Assembly: GCF_000142905.1 (NCBI RefSeq)
Contig: NW_013657645.1
Coordinates: 288,077 to 352,076 of the forward strand
Direction: 5' to 3'
Source: Thecamonas trahens ATCC 50062
Lineage: Eukaryota; Apusozoa; Apusomonadida; Apusomonadidae
Length of the DNA stretch: 64,000 nucleotides
The position numbers were made by a program, and so were the translations under genes. This document shows positions 13,501 through 20,682 of the stretch, one piece after another; position 1 is the first letter of the stretch, and each line of letters begins with the position of its first letter. Under the pieces are notes generated by a model, which was given only the letters and a program-made list of their open reading frames with translations, had not been told where the DNA came from and searched no databases.

Positions 13501-13753
13501 GGCGGGCTCGCTCCGGCGCAACCGAGCGAGTTCGCGAGTGAGCGACGGGCATGTGTCGTCGGATCAGGCGGCGGGCGTAGGCGGCAGAAGCGATGGAGAG
13601 CCACTGACCATCCGTGAAGCGTATCGAGTTCTATCCGAAGTCTTCGATGGACACGGTGGGCTCGAGCTCGTAGCGTTGACTACCGGCGAGTCGCTCTGGC
13701 TCTGCCGCGAGTGCGCGGCTCGATTGGCAGTTGACGGGAGCCAATCGGTGTGA
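7508..13753 (+). CDS. LRR-Roc-COR (Roco) GTPase with two TIR domains
   Basis: A 2081-residue multidomain signalling protein starting at GCCGCCATG, a good eukaryotic start context. Order of domains: Ser-rich N-terminus; leucine-rich repeats at about 576-775 and again about 845-930; Roc GTPase with P-loop GLGNAGKTS (950-958, K956), DFAGQ (1012-1016) and THAD (1069-1072); a COR region from about 1120; TIR domain 1 at about 1495-1640; TIR domain 2 at about 1680-1810; and a C-terminal tail with an RS-rich stretch. TIR2 carries SDNCRMEF, matching the SxxCxxE pattern around the catalytic glutamate of TIR NAD+ hydrolases (E1766). The aligned residue in TIR1 is E1579, without the cysteine. Roco proteins use GTP-dependent dimer changes to control effector domains, so TIR output suggests a death or immune-type NADase, but that is inference. 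No intron is needed; the frame is continuous. Confidence 0.88.
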   Translation: MSTTAWPDSGRRPDVGDDGSCGSSSSSSSHSASLSSSRSWVKQGSVDGPGSSRRPRAVSTFSRTRSSSSDEESSASVSRSSDSGSDSEVTQSSSYDSSATQAQDRATIFVPESFGLPQVALLRWTLASALVSPLGVADSLEDPWPAALIGLPMTESVEVAASLLVALGERVFGVSALPPSHVDAVTQILALAPVLADVRRAPPLLGQLVRADEPERELLAPGFCSALMVEAVVAAVVTADAGEMLPTCVHCYTGAAANPMTYPLTTTLSGNTLPPRLTLELVNTDAFPNAPDKVVVSGPNAVLGRSDKRCHAWLKSNTLMVADSSEPLDPDEVIVVSVHAPRVSAVHVALVYHVPINAYVLQPADLGANDTLLNDVSLAAAVEGGATAKELARAFAIRLHDHIELDHGGPLYRVVALRGVGAPPCGSYPLSPAVAVLEATNAAVLEPLVAALSPRLAAFRDLRLDPELDTLQPTTAVAWTLFETSVAANAVSAAHAVFVGYGLDSDAPRALAIVLERLVVDDHALVSLVLRHCSGSCLTSSSVTGPAQRGLSTVVSLLLDAGVSSEAALAPEMASTLAPNILALLRAPTSLDLAGTDLETDGEVANAIEASGGMLARLKSVDLSGNSLEALPMGVLERCMALTTLNLASSGVSDLALVGPFGPGVLANLTSLNVASNGLYGVPMALLECATALCELDLSGNELPGFPDAAAELLAPSLVSLALADNNLNTLPPALGSLTRLRYLNVAGHAAVSSLEWLSSLTELEILILDGAPLAAPVSGVLDRSEWMEMVRAKPYAVWLDSQVAMAAFDALDEDGVGSLDAPAVLRLNAELAHVLVPRKLDVTPIAQLSSLRQLSIKHLGLDELSRELLSGLGSGGQLTRLDVSSNALVRLPEELGTMSSLVHFECMGNPLEFPAPCIRAKGSAAILLYYQALAGGSVPISRTKLCVVGLGNAGKTSLIAALTQGPDAFDRESKSTDGIAIREWVVPAADVVAAAPEAVLETDSIRFSVWDFAGQSVYYNTHQFFLSHRAIYVLVWNIRLGAEHGGLDFWLNSIRSHHPEAPVVIVGTHADQVPVSNIEEARLRRQFSQIRGFVNVSSATGLNIDVLRAKVLAIAAGEPYMNQIVPTAFIKLENQLRQLATECTTELITQWSRVRCFGALCTLHTEEEVLRATEYLTDLGTIIHVQTPALRDLVILSPQFLADVMACVVSAQLPQMDAAGQAPAIVDGILYESATALVWARYDTSLHTKLLHLIAQFELVYALPPHPTRGPRYLVPCLLPDDPVAWPAEWRGIPHGAERVSLTYSFDFLPIGLFSRIQVRARDVPGPASGANFAVMWRTGLRLRRGPHVAELTTSQKRGVITVAVAGSAPHTLLSLFSQIISRLVDELYTGLAYSVHVPCPECTELVDGGRGQTLVRGFHVDGDESLRRAASSFLVRTIRRAVTSEVPFLQCEYFHMVPVRRLVAYIPPRSDVQVADQFERDVAMLEQQHVLLTSAIYISYSFANSSEAVAAGIVPAARGSFDPLALGEQLRALGFTVYFRDPRAPSGDDMSRILQSVRIFVACVSVEYFNDPAAVREYEYAIKILHKSRVPVVVGESFDFMRHRAYMLISGELWIDFVSPATREAKLAELSSRLLMMLPANSPAQAYVPTDDKGAEGHIEVYERGLAVPRRVPPLAVNSARPVFVSYAWRNSAHAFGEAAVGKVDPRGIAIDLAKNYGLGTWLDIDCLGRNGLFEDIAAGLSRARVVVACVSDAYAASDNCRMEFLHAAKNLCLPMVVAVVGSGDYAWTRSEVGLIAAGLPQIKFGSASEFEASMEELAGAVCEAMASSGGCDDEPKADDGSRAEADAADAEWADLREHAQRSFMRQLNMADGLVAHIDGPRIFAVTQLSSSSCCVVNGASLVALCENPQGWHMPLAPEAVKLSAENGCDVVAAVPYFDSLVRLMRLTSPELEMVQSVEFAEFIARKGSVGRHELGVDGGRGGGPLAGGRSRTRSRAGSLRRNRASSRVSDGHVSSDQAAGVGGRSDGEPLTIREAYRVLSEVFDGHGGLELVALTTGESLWLCRECAARLAVDGSQSV

Positions 13754-13927
13754 GCAGAAGCGGGCCAAAAACGTTCCAGCGCTTCCTTGGAAGAAGGTAT
13801 TGGTCGTTTTTTGGCGGACGGAACACTCGCCATCCACAATCCCCAAAAAACGCCATCCCTCGCCACGGCGCACAGGCCCCCCCACAAACACAACACACCG
13901 CACCACTTATCTTAGTCCGAAGCAAAC

Positions 13928-15364
13928 ATGTCTGCTGAGACCTTTGACCCCGCCCGCAAGCTCAACGTCGTCATCATTGGCCACGTCGATGCTGGCAAGT
14001 CCACCATGACCGGCCGTCTCATCTACGAGCTCGGCGGCATCGACGAGCGTGCCAAGGAGAAGCTCGAGCAGGCTGCTGCCGAGAACAACAAGGCCGGTTT
14101 CGCCTTTGCCTACTTCATGGACACGTCCAAGGAGGAGCGCGAGCGCGGTATCACCATCGACTGCCAGACGTCGTCGTTCCGCACCACCAACTACGACTAC
14201 TCGATCACCGACGCCCCCGGTCATGCCGATTTTATCACTAACATGATCACCGGTGCCGGCCAGGCTGACGTCGCGGTCCTCATGGTCCCGGCTGACGGTA
14301 ACTTCGAGGCATCGATTGCCAAGCCGTCCGGCATGATGGCTGGTGGCCAGACCCGCCAGCACGCCAACCTCGCCAACCTGCTCGGCATCAAGCAGCTCGT
14401 GGTTTGCGTCAACAAGATGGATTCGTCCGAGGGCGGCGCCTACAACGAGGCTCGTTTCAACGAGATCCGCGATGAGGTCTCGCGCATGATCGACGAGGCT
14501 GGCTTCCACTCGGCCACTGTCCCGATCATCCCGGTTTCCGGCTGGGTTGGTGACAACCTCACCTCGCCGACCGAGAACATGCCGTGGTACAACGGCTGGT
14601 CCGGCCGGTACGGCTACACCGCCAAGCGCAAGAAGAAGGGCTTCGAGATTGTCGGCGGCACCGAGATCAAGGGCAAGACCCTTGTCGAGGCGCTCGACAA
14701 CTACATGCGCATCCCCGACCGTGACGCCAACGGCCCGCTCCACCTTTCGGTTTCGGGCTCGCGCCTCATCCCGGGCCAGGGTCTCGTGACCATGGGCCGG
14801 ATTGAGATCGGTACCATCCGCAAGGACGACGTCGTCGCGCTCGCGCGCAACGGCCTGTCTGGCAAGACCTTCTCGATCCAGATGCACCACCAGGACGTGG
14901 ACGCCGGTATTGCTGGCTTCAACGTTGGCATTGTGGTCAAGTTCCCGAAGGGCACCAAGCCGAAGCAGGTCAAGCGTGGTGACCTCCTGTACCGCCCGGC
15001 TGACTACGCCGACAAGCAGGAGCTCCTCCCGCGCCGCGTCAAGTCGTTCCGCGCCATGATCCGCGTGCAGAACCACCCTGGTGACCTCAAGGTCGGCTTC
15101 TGCCCGCAGATGTGCGTGCGTACCGGCCGGTGCGCTTCGCGCATTTCGGAGATCCACTGGGTGATGGGCAAGCGCACTGCTGGCCAGAAGCTCGAGAACC
15201 CGGAGTTCGTCCGCAAGCACGAGATGGCCGAGATCACCTTTGAGCCGCAGGGCTTCCTCTACTGCGAGACCTTTGAGCGCTCGGAGTCGTACGGCCGTGT
15301 TGCCGGCCTCGAGTCGAAGACCCTTGTCTTCATGGGCAAGATCATCGATGTTGAGTACGCTTAA
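13928..15364 (+). CDS. EFL: EF-like (EFL) translation elongation GTPase
   Basis: A 478-residue translation GTPase that should deliver aminoacyl-tRNA to the ribosome in place of, or beside, EF-1alpha. GTP motifs: GHVDAGKST (18-26), DAPGH (95-99), NKMD (162-165). Several stretches fit EFL rather than EF-1alpha: AGFAFAYFMD before the ERERGITID block, LMVPADGNFEASI, and an insertion before GGQTRQHANL. The C-terminal region has ISEIHWVMGKRT, then KLENPEFVRKHEMAE. EF-1alpha has different sequence at each of these. Codon use is strongly biased to C-ending codons, as expected of a highly expressed gene. The start AAACATGTCT is clear and there is no intron. EFL has a patchy distribution across eukaryotes, attributed in the literature to repeated loss or transfer. 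High confidence it is an EF-1alpha/EFL family protein, good confidence for EFL. Confidence 0.9.
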   Translation: MSAETFDPARKLNVVIIGHVDAGKSTMTGRLIYELGGIDERAKEKLEQAAAENNKAGFAFAYFMDTSKEERERGITIDCQTSSFRTTNYDYSITDAPGHADFITNMITGAGQADVAVLMVPADGNFEASIAKPSGMMAGGQTRQHANLANLLGIKQLVVCVNKMDSSEGGAYNEARFNEIRDEVSRMIDEAGFHSATVPIIPVSGWVGDNLTSPTENMPWYNGWSGRYGYTAKRKKKGFEIVGGTEIKGKTLVEALDNYMRIPDRDANGPLHLSVSGSRLIPGQGLVTMGRIEIGTIRKDDVVALARNGLSGKTFSIQMHHQDVDAGIAGFNVGIVVKFPKGTKPKQVKRGDLLYRPADYADKQELLPRRVKSFRAMIRVQNHPGDLKVGFCPQMCVRTGRCASRISEIHWVMGKRTAGQKLENPEFVRKHEMAEITFEPQGFLYCETFERSESYGRVAGLESKTLVFMGKIIDVEYA

Positions 15365-15426
15365 AACGGACCACTTTTGAGGACTGGGGGAGAGGGGGTT
15401 TGATGCTACGTGTCAGGCAGACGGGA

Positions 15427-16155
15427 TTACAACACATACATGTGGGAGCCATCGGCGGCGGTGTGGACATCGACAGCACCATGCGGCATGGGCGGCGGCG
15501 ACGGCGGACGCTGGATGGAATGGGGCGGATGGTGGGCGAGGTGGGCTGGAGTCGAGCGAGTAGCGTGGACCGATCGTCTGGTGGAAGAGACGGTGGGGGG
15601 CGGTGCGGCGCGGCGGTCGAGCTTGATCTTTGCCTTTTGCTCGTCGACCAGAGCATGGACCAGGGCGTCAATCGCCTGCTGCTCCAGCTCGATCTGCTCA
15701 GCCAGCTTGGCCTTGTAAGCGCGGCGGCGGGCACGAGACGAGGTGTCTGTCTTGGCCTCGACGTCTGCAGTGAGACGGAGGCGGAGAACGCGGATTTCGG
15801 CCTCGAGAGCGTCGACCTCGGCAGCCAGGGCGTCGCGCTCGGCTGTCACTGCGCGGAGCTCGTCAGCGAGTGCGTTCTTTCCGGCAAGAGCATGCTCCAG
15901 GACCAGAGCTTGTTCCTCAGCAAGTGCTTGCGCTCGCTCGTACTCCCGCTGGATGGCAGTCGTCTTGGCTCGGGCTACATACAGCTCAGACGCGAGGTCA
16001 GGCTCCCACCCCGCCTCGCCATGCTGAGCCAGCCAGCTCACATGGTGTGCTTTCTCAGACTCGAGCACCTCTATGGTCTCCTCAGCCTTGGCGAGCTTGG
16101 CTTGACTACGCCGAAAGGCTTGCAATAGCTCGTCATAGCTAAGCCCTCCCGCCAT
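15427..16155 (-). CDS. Coiled-coil protein of unknown function
   Basis: A 242-residue frame if translation starts at MAGGLSYDEL (ATG at 16155); an in-frame ATG at 16386 would add a Pro/Ser-rich extension that looks like 5' leader. Residues ~5-190 are dominated by Ala, Glu, Leu, Lys and Arg with heptad spacing, for example LAKAEETIEVLESEKAH and LADELRAVTAERDALAAEVDAL, predicting a long coiled coil. The last ~55 residues are Pro/Ser/His-rich. No enzyme motif is visible. Its stop lies 62 bases from the EFL stop (convergent) and its start is divergent from the RapGAP gene. A structural, cytoskeletal or scaffold role is possible but unproven. Confidence 0.65.
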   Translation of the reverse strand: MAGGLSYDELLQAFRRSQAKLAKAEETIEVLESEKAHHVSWLAQHGEAGWEPDLASELYVARAKTTAIQREYERAQALAEEQALVLEHALAGKNALADELRAVTAERDALAAEVDALEAEIRVLRLRLTADVEAKTDTSSRARRRAYKAKLAEQIELEQQAIDALVHALVDEQKAKIKLDRRAAPPPTVSSTRRSVHATRSTPAHLAHHPPHSIQRPPSPPPMPHGAVDVHTAADGSHMYVL

Positions 16156-16536
16156 ACTCGAGCAGCGTTGGGTGTGGCGAGGAGAGGTAGAGGAGGTGGA
16201 GGCTGGCGTACAAAGCCAAGCGGGCTTGGTTGGAGGAAGGCGATGAGGAGGATGAGGAGGGTGAGACCATGGTGTGGTCATCACCGATGATGGCGGGGAA
16301 AGAAAAGGTCGTGAAAGTGGCATGCCGTCGACGGGGTTGGTTGCTAGTGATGGAGGGCCAGGGGGGGAGGGGGGGGGGTTGATCAAGTGGGTTGAACATG
16401 CGGTTGGTGATCAGGCACTCTCTCGCCAATGGCGATCGATCGGGTGCGGAGCACCGACCGTCAAGGTAGCATGGCGAGGAGGAGGGTGGAGTAGGGGTAG
16501 GAGGACAAGAGCGGAAGCGGTACACACCACTCGAGG
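16156..16536. promoter_or_regulatory. Divergent intergenic region, coiled-coil gene / RapGAP gene
   Basis: About 380 bases lie between divergent starts. It contains a G-run near 16355-16378 and otherwise mixed sequence. Open frames here are continuations of the coiled-coil gene's leader. No defined regulatory motif is seen. Confidence 0.4.
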
Positions 16537-17989
16537 ATGGAGGTTGTGTCGGAGAACGTGCTTCTTGCGGATAAGATTGCACAGCTCATTGCTGCAACAA
16601 AAGGTGACCATGTACGTGGTGCTGCGTGGGCAGGGGGGGGGGGGAAGGGGGCAGGGCCGCTGACGGGGGTCATGAACAGGCGTTGCAGGTGCACAAGGCA
16701 ATTTTTCGAAAGGCAGCGGAGGCGACGGTGAGAGCGGCGGAGGAAAGGTGGGGGAGGGGGGGAGAGGGGGGGAGAGGGGGGGAGGGGGGGAGGAAGGGAG
16801 GAAATGGAAGAAGCTCATGTGTATGGTATTGTGGTGGTGATGGCATGTTTAGGCGACGTGGGAGTCGACGGCCGACCCGGATGACGCCGACATGATTGTG
16901 GAGAGCTCCGGGTGGCAAATTATGCGCAAGGACAACACGACCGTGGCCGCGGTGGCAGAGCAGGAGCTGGAGATTGTAGAGATGGATACAGACAAGACGT
17001 GGTACAATGACTACTTTTTCGGCAAGCCGCATGTGACGTTTGTGGGGAAGGACAAGGCTATGGGAGCGCTGGTGATCTCTGTGGTGAAGGAGGATTTTGG
17101 CGACGACTTTCACTTTCGGGTCCGGGTCCTTTCGCAGGCCGGGCGGCAGCATGTGCTTGTGAGCTCGGACGATGTGAACGTGAAAAACAAGGATCTGAAC
17201 TCCAAGATGGCGCGCAAGGTGGTGAACGTGGCGCTGCCTGCACTGGAGAAGATGGCGCTCAAGGTGGCGGACGATGAGAAGTTCTGCAAGCGGCTGGCGA
17301 CGCACGAGACGTCCGAGCTGGTGACCAAGTACAAGTTTGGCCTGCTGTATGTCAAGGACGGGCAGACGGTGGAGGAGGACATGTTTGCCAACGACGGGTA
17401 TGTGATCGACCACTCCCCCGAGTACCAGGAGTTCTGCGACTGGTTGGGTGACACGATCGAGCTGCAGGGATGGGAAGCGTACCGGGCCGGGCTTGACGTC
17501 CGCTCGGGCGGCACCGGGACAACGTCGATCTACACGCAGTGGCGCCACTTTGAGGTCATGTGGCACGTCGCCACCATGCTCCCGTACTTTCCCACCGACG
17601 TGCAGCAACTTCAGCGCAAGCGTCACCTTGGCAACGACATTGTTATGGTGGTCTTTGTCGAGGGCTCGACGCCGTACGTCCCGACTTGTGTTTACTCGCA
17701 GTTCAACCACGTCCTGCTCATTGTCCAGCCGGTGGACAAGGAGCTGACCGGCGGACGGACGTGCTACCGCATGTCAATGGCGTGCAAGTCGGACGTCGGC
17801 ACGTTTGGACCCAAGCTTCCGCGCCAAAAGTACTTTGAACGCTCGCAAGATCTCCGCAACTGGCTCTATGCCCGTCTCATCAACGGCGAGCGGACCGCTA
17901 TCCTCAACGCTGCCGGCTTCCGCATGACTCGCGAGCGGACCGCCCAGCTGTGGCTCGCTGACGTCTGCAACGACTTTGGCATTTCGTAG
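16537..17989 (+). CDS. Rap GTPase-activating protein (RapGAP domain)
   Basis: RapGAPs stimulate GTP hydrolysis by Rap/Ras-family GTPases using a catalytic asparagine. The third exon encodes the diagnostic blocks GLLYVKDGQTVEEDMFAN, LGDTIELQGWEAYRAGLDV, FHVATMLP-like WHVATMLPYFPTD, and LQRKRHLGNDIVMVVF. The last contains the asparagine thumb (N302 of the spliced model). Proposed structure: exon 1 16537-16611 (MEVVSENVLL...), donor GTACGT; exon 2 16680-16727 (ALQVHKAIFRKAAEAT), donor GTGAGA; exon 3 16853-17989 beginning ATWESTADPDDADMIV. All junctions are phase 0 and GT-AG, giving 419 residues. The introns are very G-rich. The domain is certain; the two small 5' exons are inferred from splice signals. 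The target is probably a Rap-like GTPase elsewhere in the genome. Confidence 0.88.
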
Positions 17990-18239
17990 TTTCTTGCTTC
18001 CAGCCACATACATCAACCGCCCAACCAGCCCGCCACTCACCAGCCCCCGATCAGCCTCTCCTGCCACACCGGCCGAGTCATGCCTTTTCGCCCACTCTCA
18101 CTGTCTACCACCGTCCCCATCATACTCGATGGAGCAGCCGTCGTGCGGAAGAGTCCGCCTAGCAACTGCCACCAGCCGGCCATCTTCCTTGGTTGGCCAT
18201 CCGCCCGACATCTGCCACCAAGCCCATCATCTGCCCAAG

Positions 18240-18690
18240 TCAAAGGAGAGACTGCGGATATGATGGCGTCATTGCGCCAAGCAGCACGCCTCATCATCTA
18301 CCTAATCAAAGGAGAGACTGCGGATATGATGGCGTCATTGCGCCAAGCAGCACGCCTCATCATCTGCCAAATCAAAGGAGAGACTGCGGATACGATGGCG
18401 TCATTGCGCCAAGCAGCACGCCCCCCCATCATCTGCCCAAGTCAAAGGAGAGACTGGGGGATATGATGGCGTCATTGCGCCAAGCAGCACGCCCCCCCAT
18501 CATCTGCCCAAGTCAAAGGAGAGACTGGGGGATATGATGGCGTCATTGCGCCAAGCAGCACGCCCCCCCATCATCTGCCCAAGTCAAAGGAGAGACTGGG
18601 GGATATGATGGCGTCATTGCGCCAAGCAGCACGCCCCCCCATCATCTGCCCAAGTCAAAGGAGAGACTGGGGGATATGATGGCGTCATTG
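18240..18690. repeat. Tandem array, seven copies of a 66-71 bp unit
   Basis: Copies begin at about 18240, 18306, 18372, 18442, 18513, 18584 and 18655. The first units are 66 bp; later ones grow to 70-71 bp through expansion of a C-run and a G-run. Each unit has TCAAAGGAGAGACTG, GATATGATGGCGTCATT and GCGCCAAGCAGCACGCC. A short inverted repeat (TGGCG, six bases, CGCCA) sits in each. Frames through it are open but give repetitive, implausible peptides. The array occupies most of the gap between the RapGAP stop and the kelch/b561 start, both on the plus strand. Confidence 0.93.
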
Positions 18691-18860
18691 GCGGAGAGTG
18701 CGCCAAGCAACGTTTTTTTGTCGGCAGCCAACACGACACAGAAGGAGGCCCACCTGACGAGGGAGGACAGCTCACTCTCGCCACGGGGCGAAGCAACAGA
18801 GACGAGAGAGAGAGAGAGAGAAAGGGAGGGAGCAGAGACGCCAAGAGTTGAACAAAGCTA

Positions 18861-20642
18861 ATGATGTGGATGTCTGGAATGTTTGGTGTTACGGTGGTCG
18901 TTGTGGTCGTTCTTGTTGCCGCCATGGCTCCTGATGTCTCTGGCCAGCAGCTGTCGTGGTCGTTGCTCACGCCATCAACCTCTGCGGCACCATCTCCTCG
19001 ACGTGATGCTGTGTGGGAGTATGATGCTGGAAGGAATCAAGTTGTTCTCTTTGGTGGTGTCTCTGCCTCGGGAGAGACAAACGATGTGTGGACCTTTGAT
19101 TTGACCACAAACGTGTGGACAGAGCGATCCACCTCTGGTACCCGTCCGGTTGTTCGCTTTGATATGGTCTCGGGCATTGTGGGCAACTCGTTGTACATCT
19201 CCTCAGGTCAATCAGGTCCCATTGTGCTCTCGGATGTGTGGGAGCTTGATCTGACAACCTACGCATGGACTCAGCTGCCGCAGGCTGGTGCCATTCCTCG
19301 CGGACGGTACGGATCGGCTGGCGGCGTCTTCCGCACAGGCACGGGCCTGTACCTCTCGCACGGCTTCAACAAGAAGGTCCGCTACGATGACACCTTCTTC
19401 TACTCGTTTGCCGAGCAAAAGTGGATCGAGGTGACGCCGGCAGGGAATCTGCCCGGCGCGAGGTGCCTGGTGGGCACCACCATGCTCACCGCCAACTCGT
19501 TCACCATGTACGGCGGATGCGGGTCCGGCGGCTACTCGCCGTGCCCGTCGCAGGAGAGCTTCATCTTTGCCGCCAACTTTGCCGATGGCTCGCGCAACTG
19601 GGTCAAGACCCGCAAGTGCCCGCCCAAGCTCCAGCGGGCCGCCATGGCGTTCTTCCCGGGCGACAGCTCCAAGGCTGTGCTCTACGGCGGCGCCAAGGCG
19701 ACCGCCGGCGGCGTTGTTAACGTGCTCGACGTGCCATCTGGGGCGTGGACCCGGGTAGTGCCGGGCGGCAGCGCAGTGCCTGCCGTTCGCCAAGCTCACA
19801 CCATGACGCTTGTGTACAACACGGCATCACCCTCGTCCGAGTACGTGCTGGTCTTTGGCGGGCAGGTCAGCGGCGCGCTGACCAACGAGATCTGGCGGCT
19901 GAGCGGGACGACGACGGCCGGACTGCCGAACAAGGCCTGCCAGATCGGCTTTGACTTTCGGATTCTGCACGGCCTCTTTATGTGGCTCTCGTGGGGTCTC
20001 CTCCTTCCGGGAGGCATCTTTGCGGCGCGGTTCCTCAAGCACTCGAGCGCCAAGCCGCGCGGGCTTCCGATCTGGTTCTTCATCCACCGCATTGTCATGC
20101 CGATTGGGCTATGCTTTGCGCTGCTAGGCTTCATCTTTGCGTGGTTCATCACCGGCAAGCACTTTACCGCCCTCCCACACGCCATTTTTGGCGTCCTTGT
20201 CACGCTTCTCGGCCTGCTCCAGCCGGTCAACGCCTACTTTCGGCCGCACCCCAACCCGCTCAACTGCAAGCGCAAGTTCTGGCAATACCTCCACTGGTGG
20301 GGCGGGCGGACGGCGGCGGTGCTCGGCCTGGTCAACGTCGGCCTCGGCGTATGGCATCTCAACCAGCACATCTTTGAGAACCTCTCGGGCCTGTACATCG
20401 TGTACGGTCTCGAGATGGCGCTGTTTGTCTTTGGCTTCCTCGCCCTCAACGTGCTCAAGGGCAAGAACGACGCCGAGACCTTTAAGTTCTCGTCGTGGCA
20501 TGTTTGGTTGCCCAACATCACCCGCAAGGGCGAACCTGTCACCTCAACATCCAACTCGGACGACGGCGTGGCCATGTCGTCGTCGTCGCCAGCGCGCACC
20601 AAGGGCAGCGAGTCGGCGGCGTCGTCGTCGTCATCGTCATAA
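18861..20642 (+). CDS. Kelch-repeat ectodomain fused to cytochrome b561 membrane domain
   Basis: A 593-residue membrane protein. Residues 1-28 form a signal peptide (VVVVVVLVAAMA, cleavage near SGQQ). Residues ~30-355 are kelch/galactose-oxidase-type blades, seen as recurring LFGG, VWTFDL, WTQLP and LVFGGQ motifs. From residue 370 a cytochrome b561 domain follows, with HGLFMWLSWGLLLPGG and four histidines at the expected spacing: H370, H409, H440 and H478, the usual ligands for two hemes. Cytochrome b561 proteins carry electrons across membranes, often from ascorbate to ferric iron or semidehydroascorbate. The kelch part should face the lumen or exterior. The tail is Ser-rich. The usual extracellular partner of this domain is DOMON, so the kelch combination is noteworthy. 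Substrate unknown. Confidence 0.88.
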   Translation: MMWMSGMFGVTVVVVVVLVAAMAPDVSGQQLSWSLLTPSTSAAPSPRRDAVWEYDAGRNQVVLFGGVSASGETNDVWTFDLTTNVWTERSTSGTRPVVRFDMVSGIVGNSLYISSGQSGPIVLSDVWELDLTTYAWTQLPQAGAIPRGRYGSAGGVFRTGTGLYLSHGFNKKVRYDDTFFYSFAEQKWIEVTPAGNLPGARCLVGTTMLTANSFTMYGGCGSGGYSPCPSQESFIFAANFADGSRNWVKTRKCPPKLQRAAMAFFPGDSSKAVLYGGAKATAGGVVNVLDVPSGAWTRVVPGGSAVPAVRQAHTMTLVYNTASPSSEYVLVFGGQVSGALTNEIWRLSGTTTAGLPNKACQIGFDFRILHGLFMWLSWGLLLPGGIFAARFLKHSSAKPRGLPIWFFIHRIVMPIGLCFALLGFIFAWFITGKHFTALPHAIFGVLVTLLGLLQPVNAYFRPHPNPLNCKRKFWQYLHWWGGRTAAVLGLVNVGLGVWHLNQHIFENLSGLYIVYGLEMALFVFGFLALNVLKGKNDAETFKFSSWHVWLPNITRKGEPVTSTSNSDDGVAMSSSSPARTKGSESAASSSSSS

Positions 20643-20682
20643 ATCAAACACTCTATGCTGCATCCAGCTTTGTCTCCACTAC

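Noticed and set aside
13907-15220. 437-codon open frame on the minus strand opposite the EFL gene
   Set aside because: It is an exact antisense shadow of a strongly conserved gene whose codon bias (third-position C/G) keeps the reverse frame open. The product is Val/Leu/His/Asp-rich without any motif.
18080-18537. Repeat-bearing open frames upstream of the kelch/b561 gene as a small protein
   Set aside because: The peptides merely restate the tandem DNA unit in two frames, and unit-length changes (66 to 71) would break any maintained frame.
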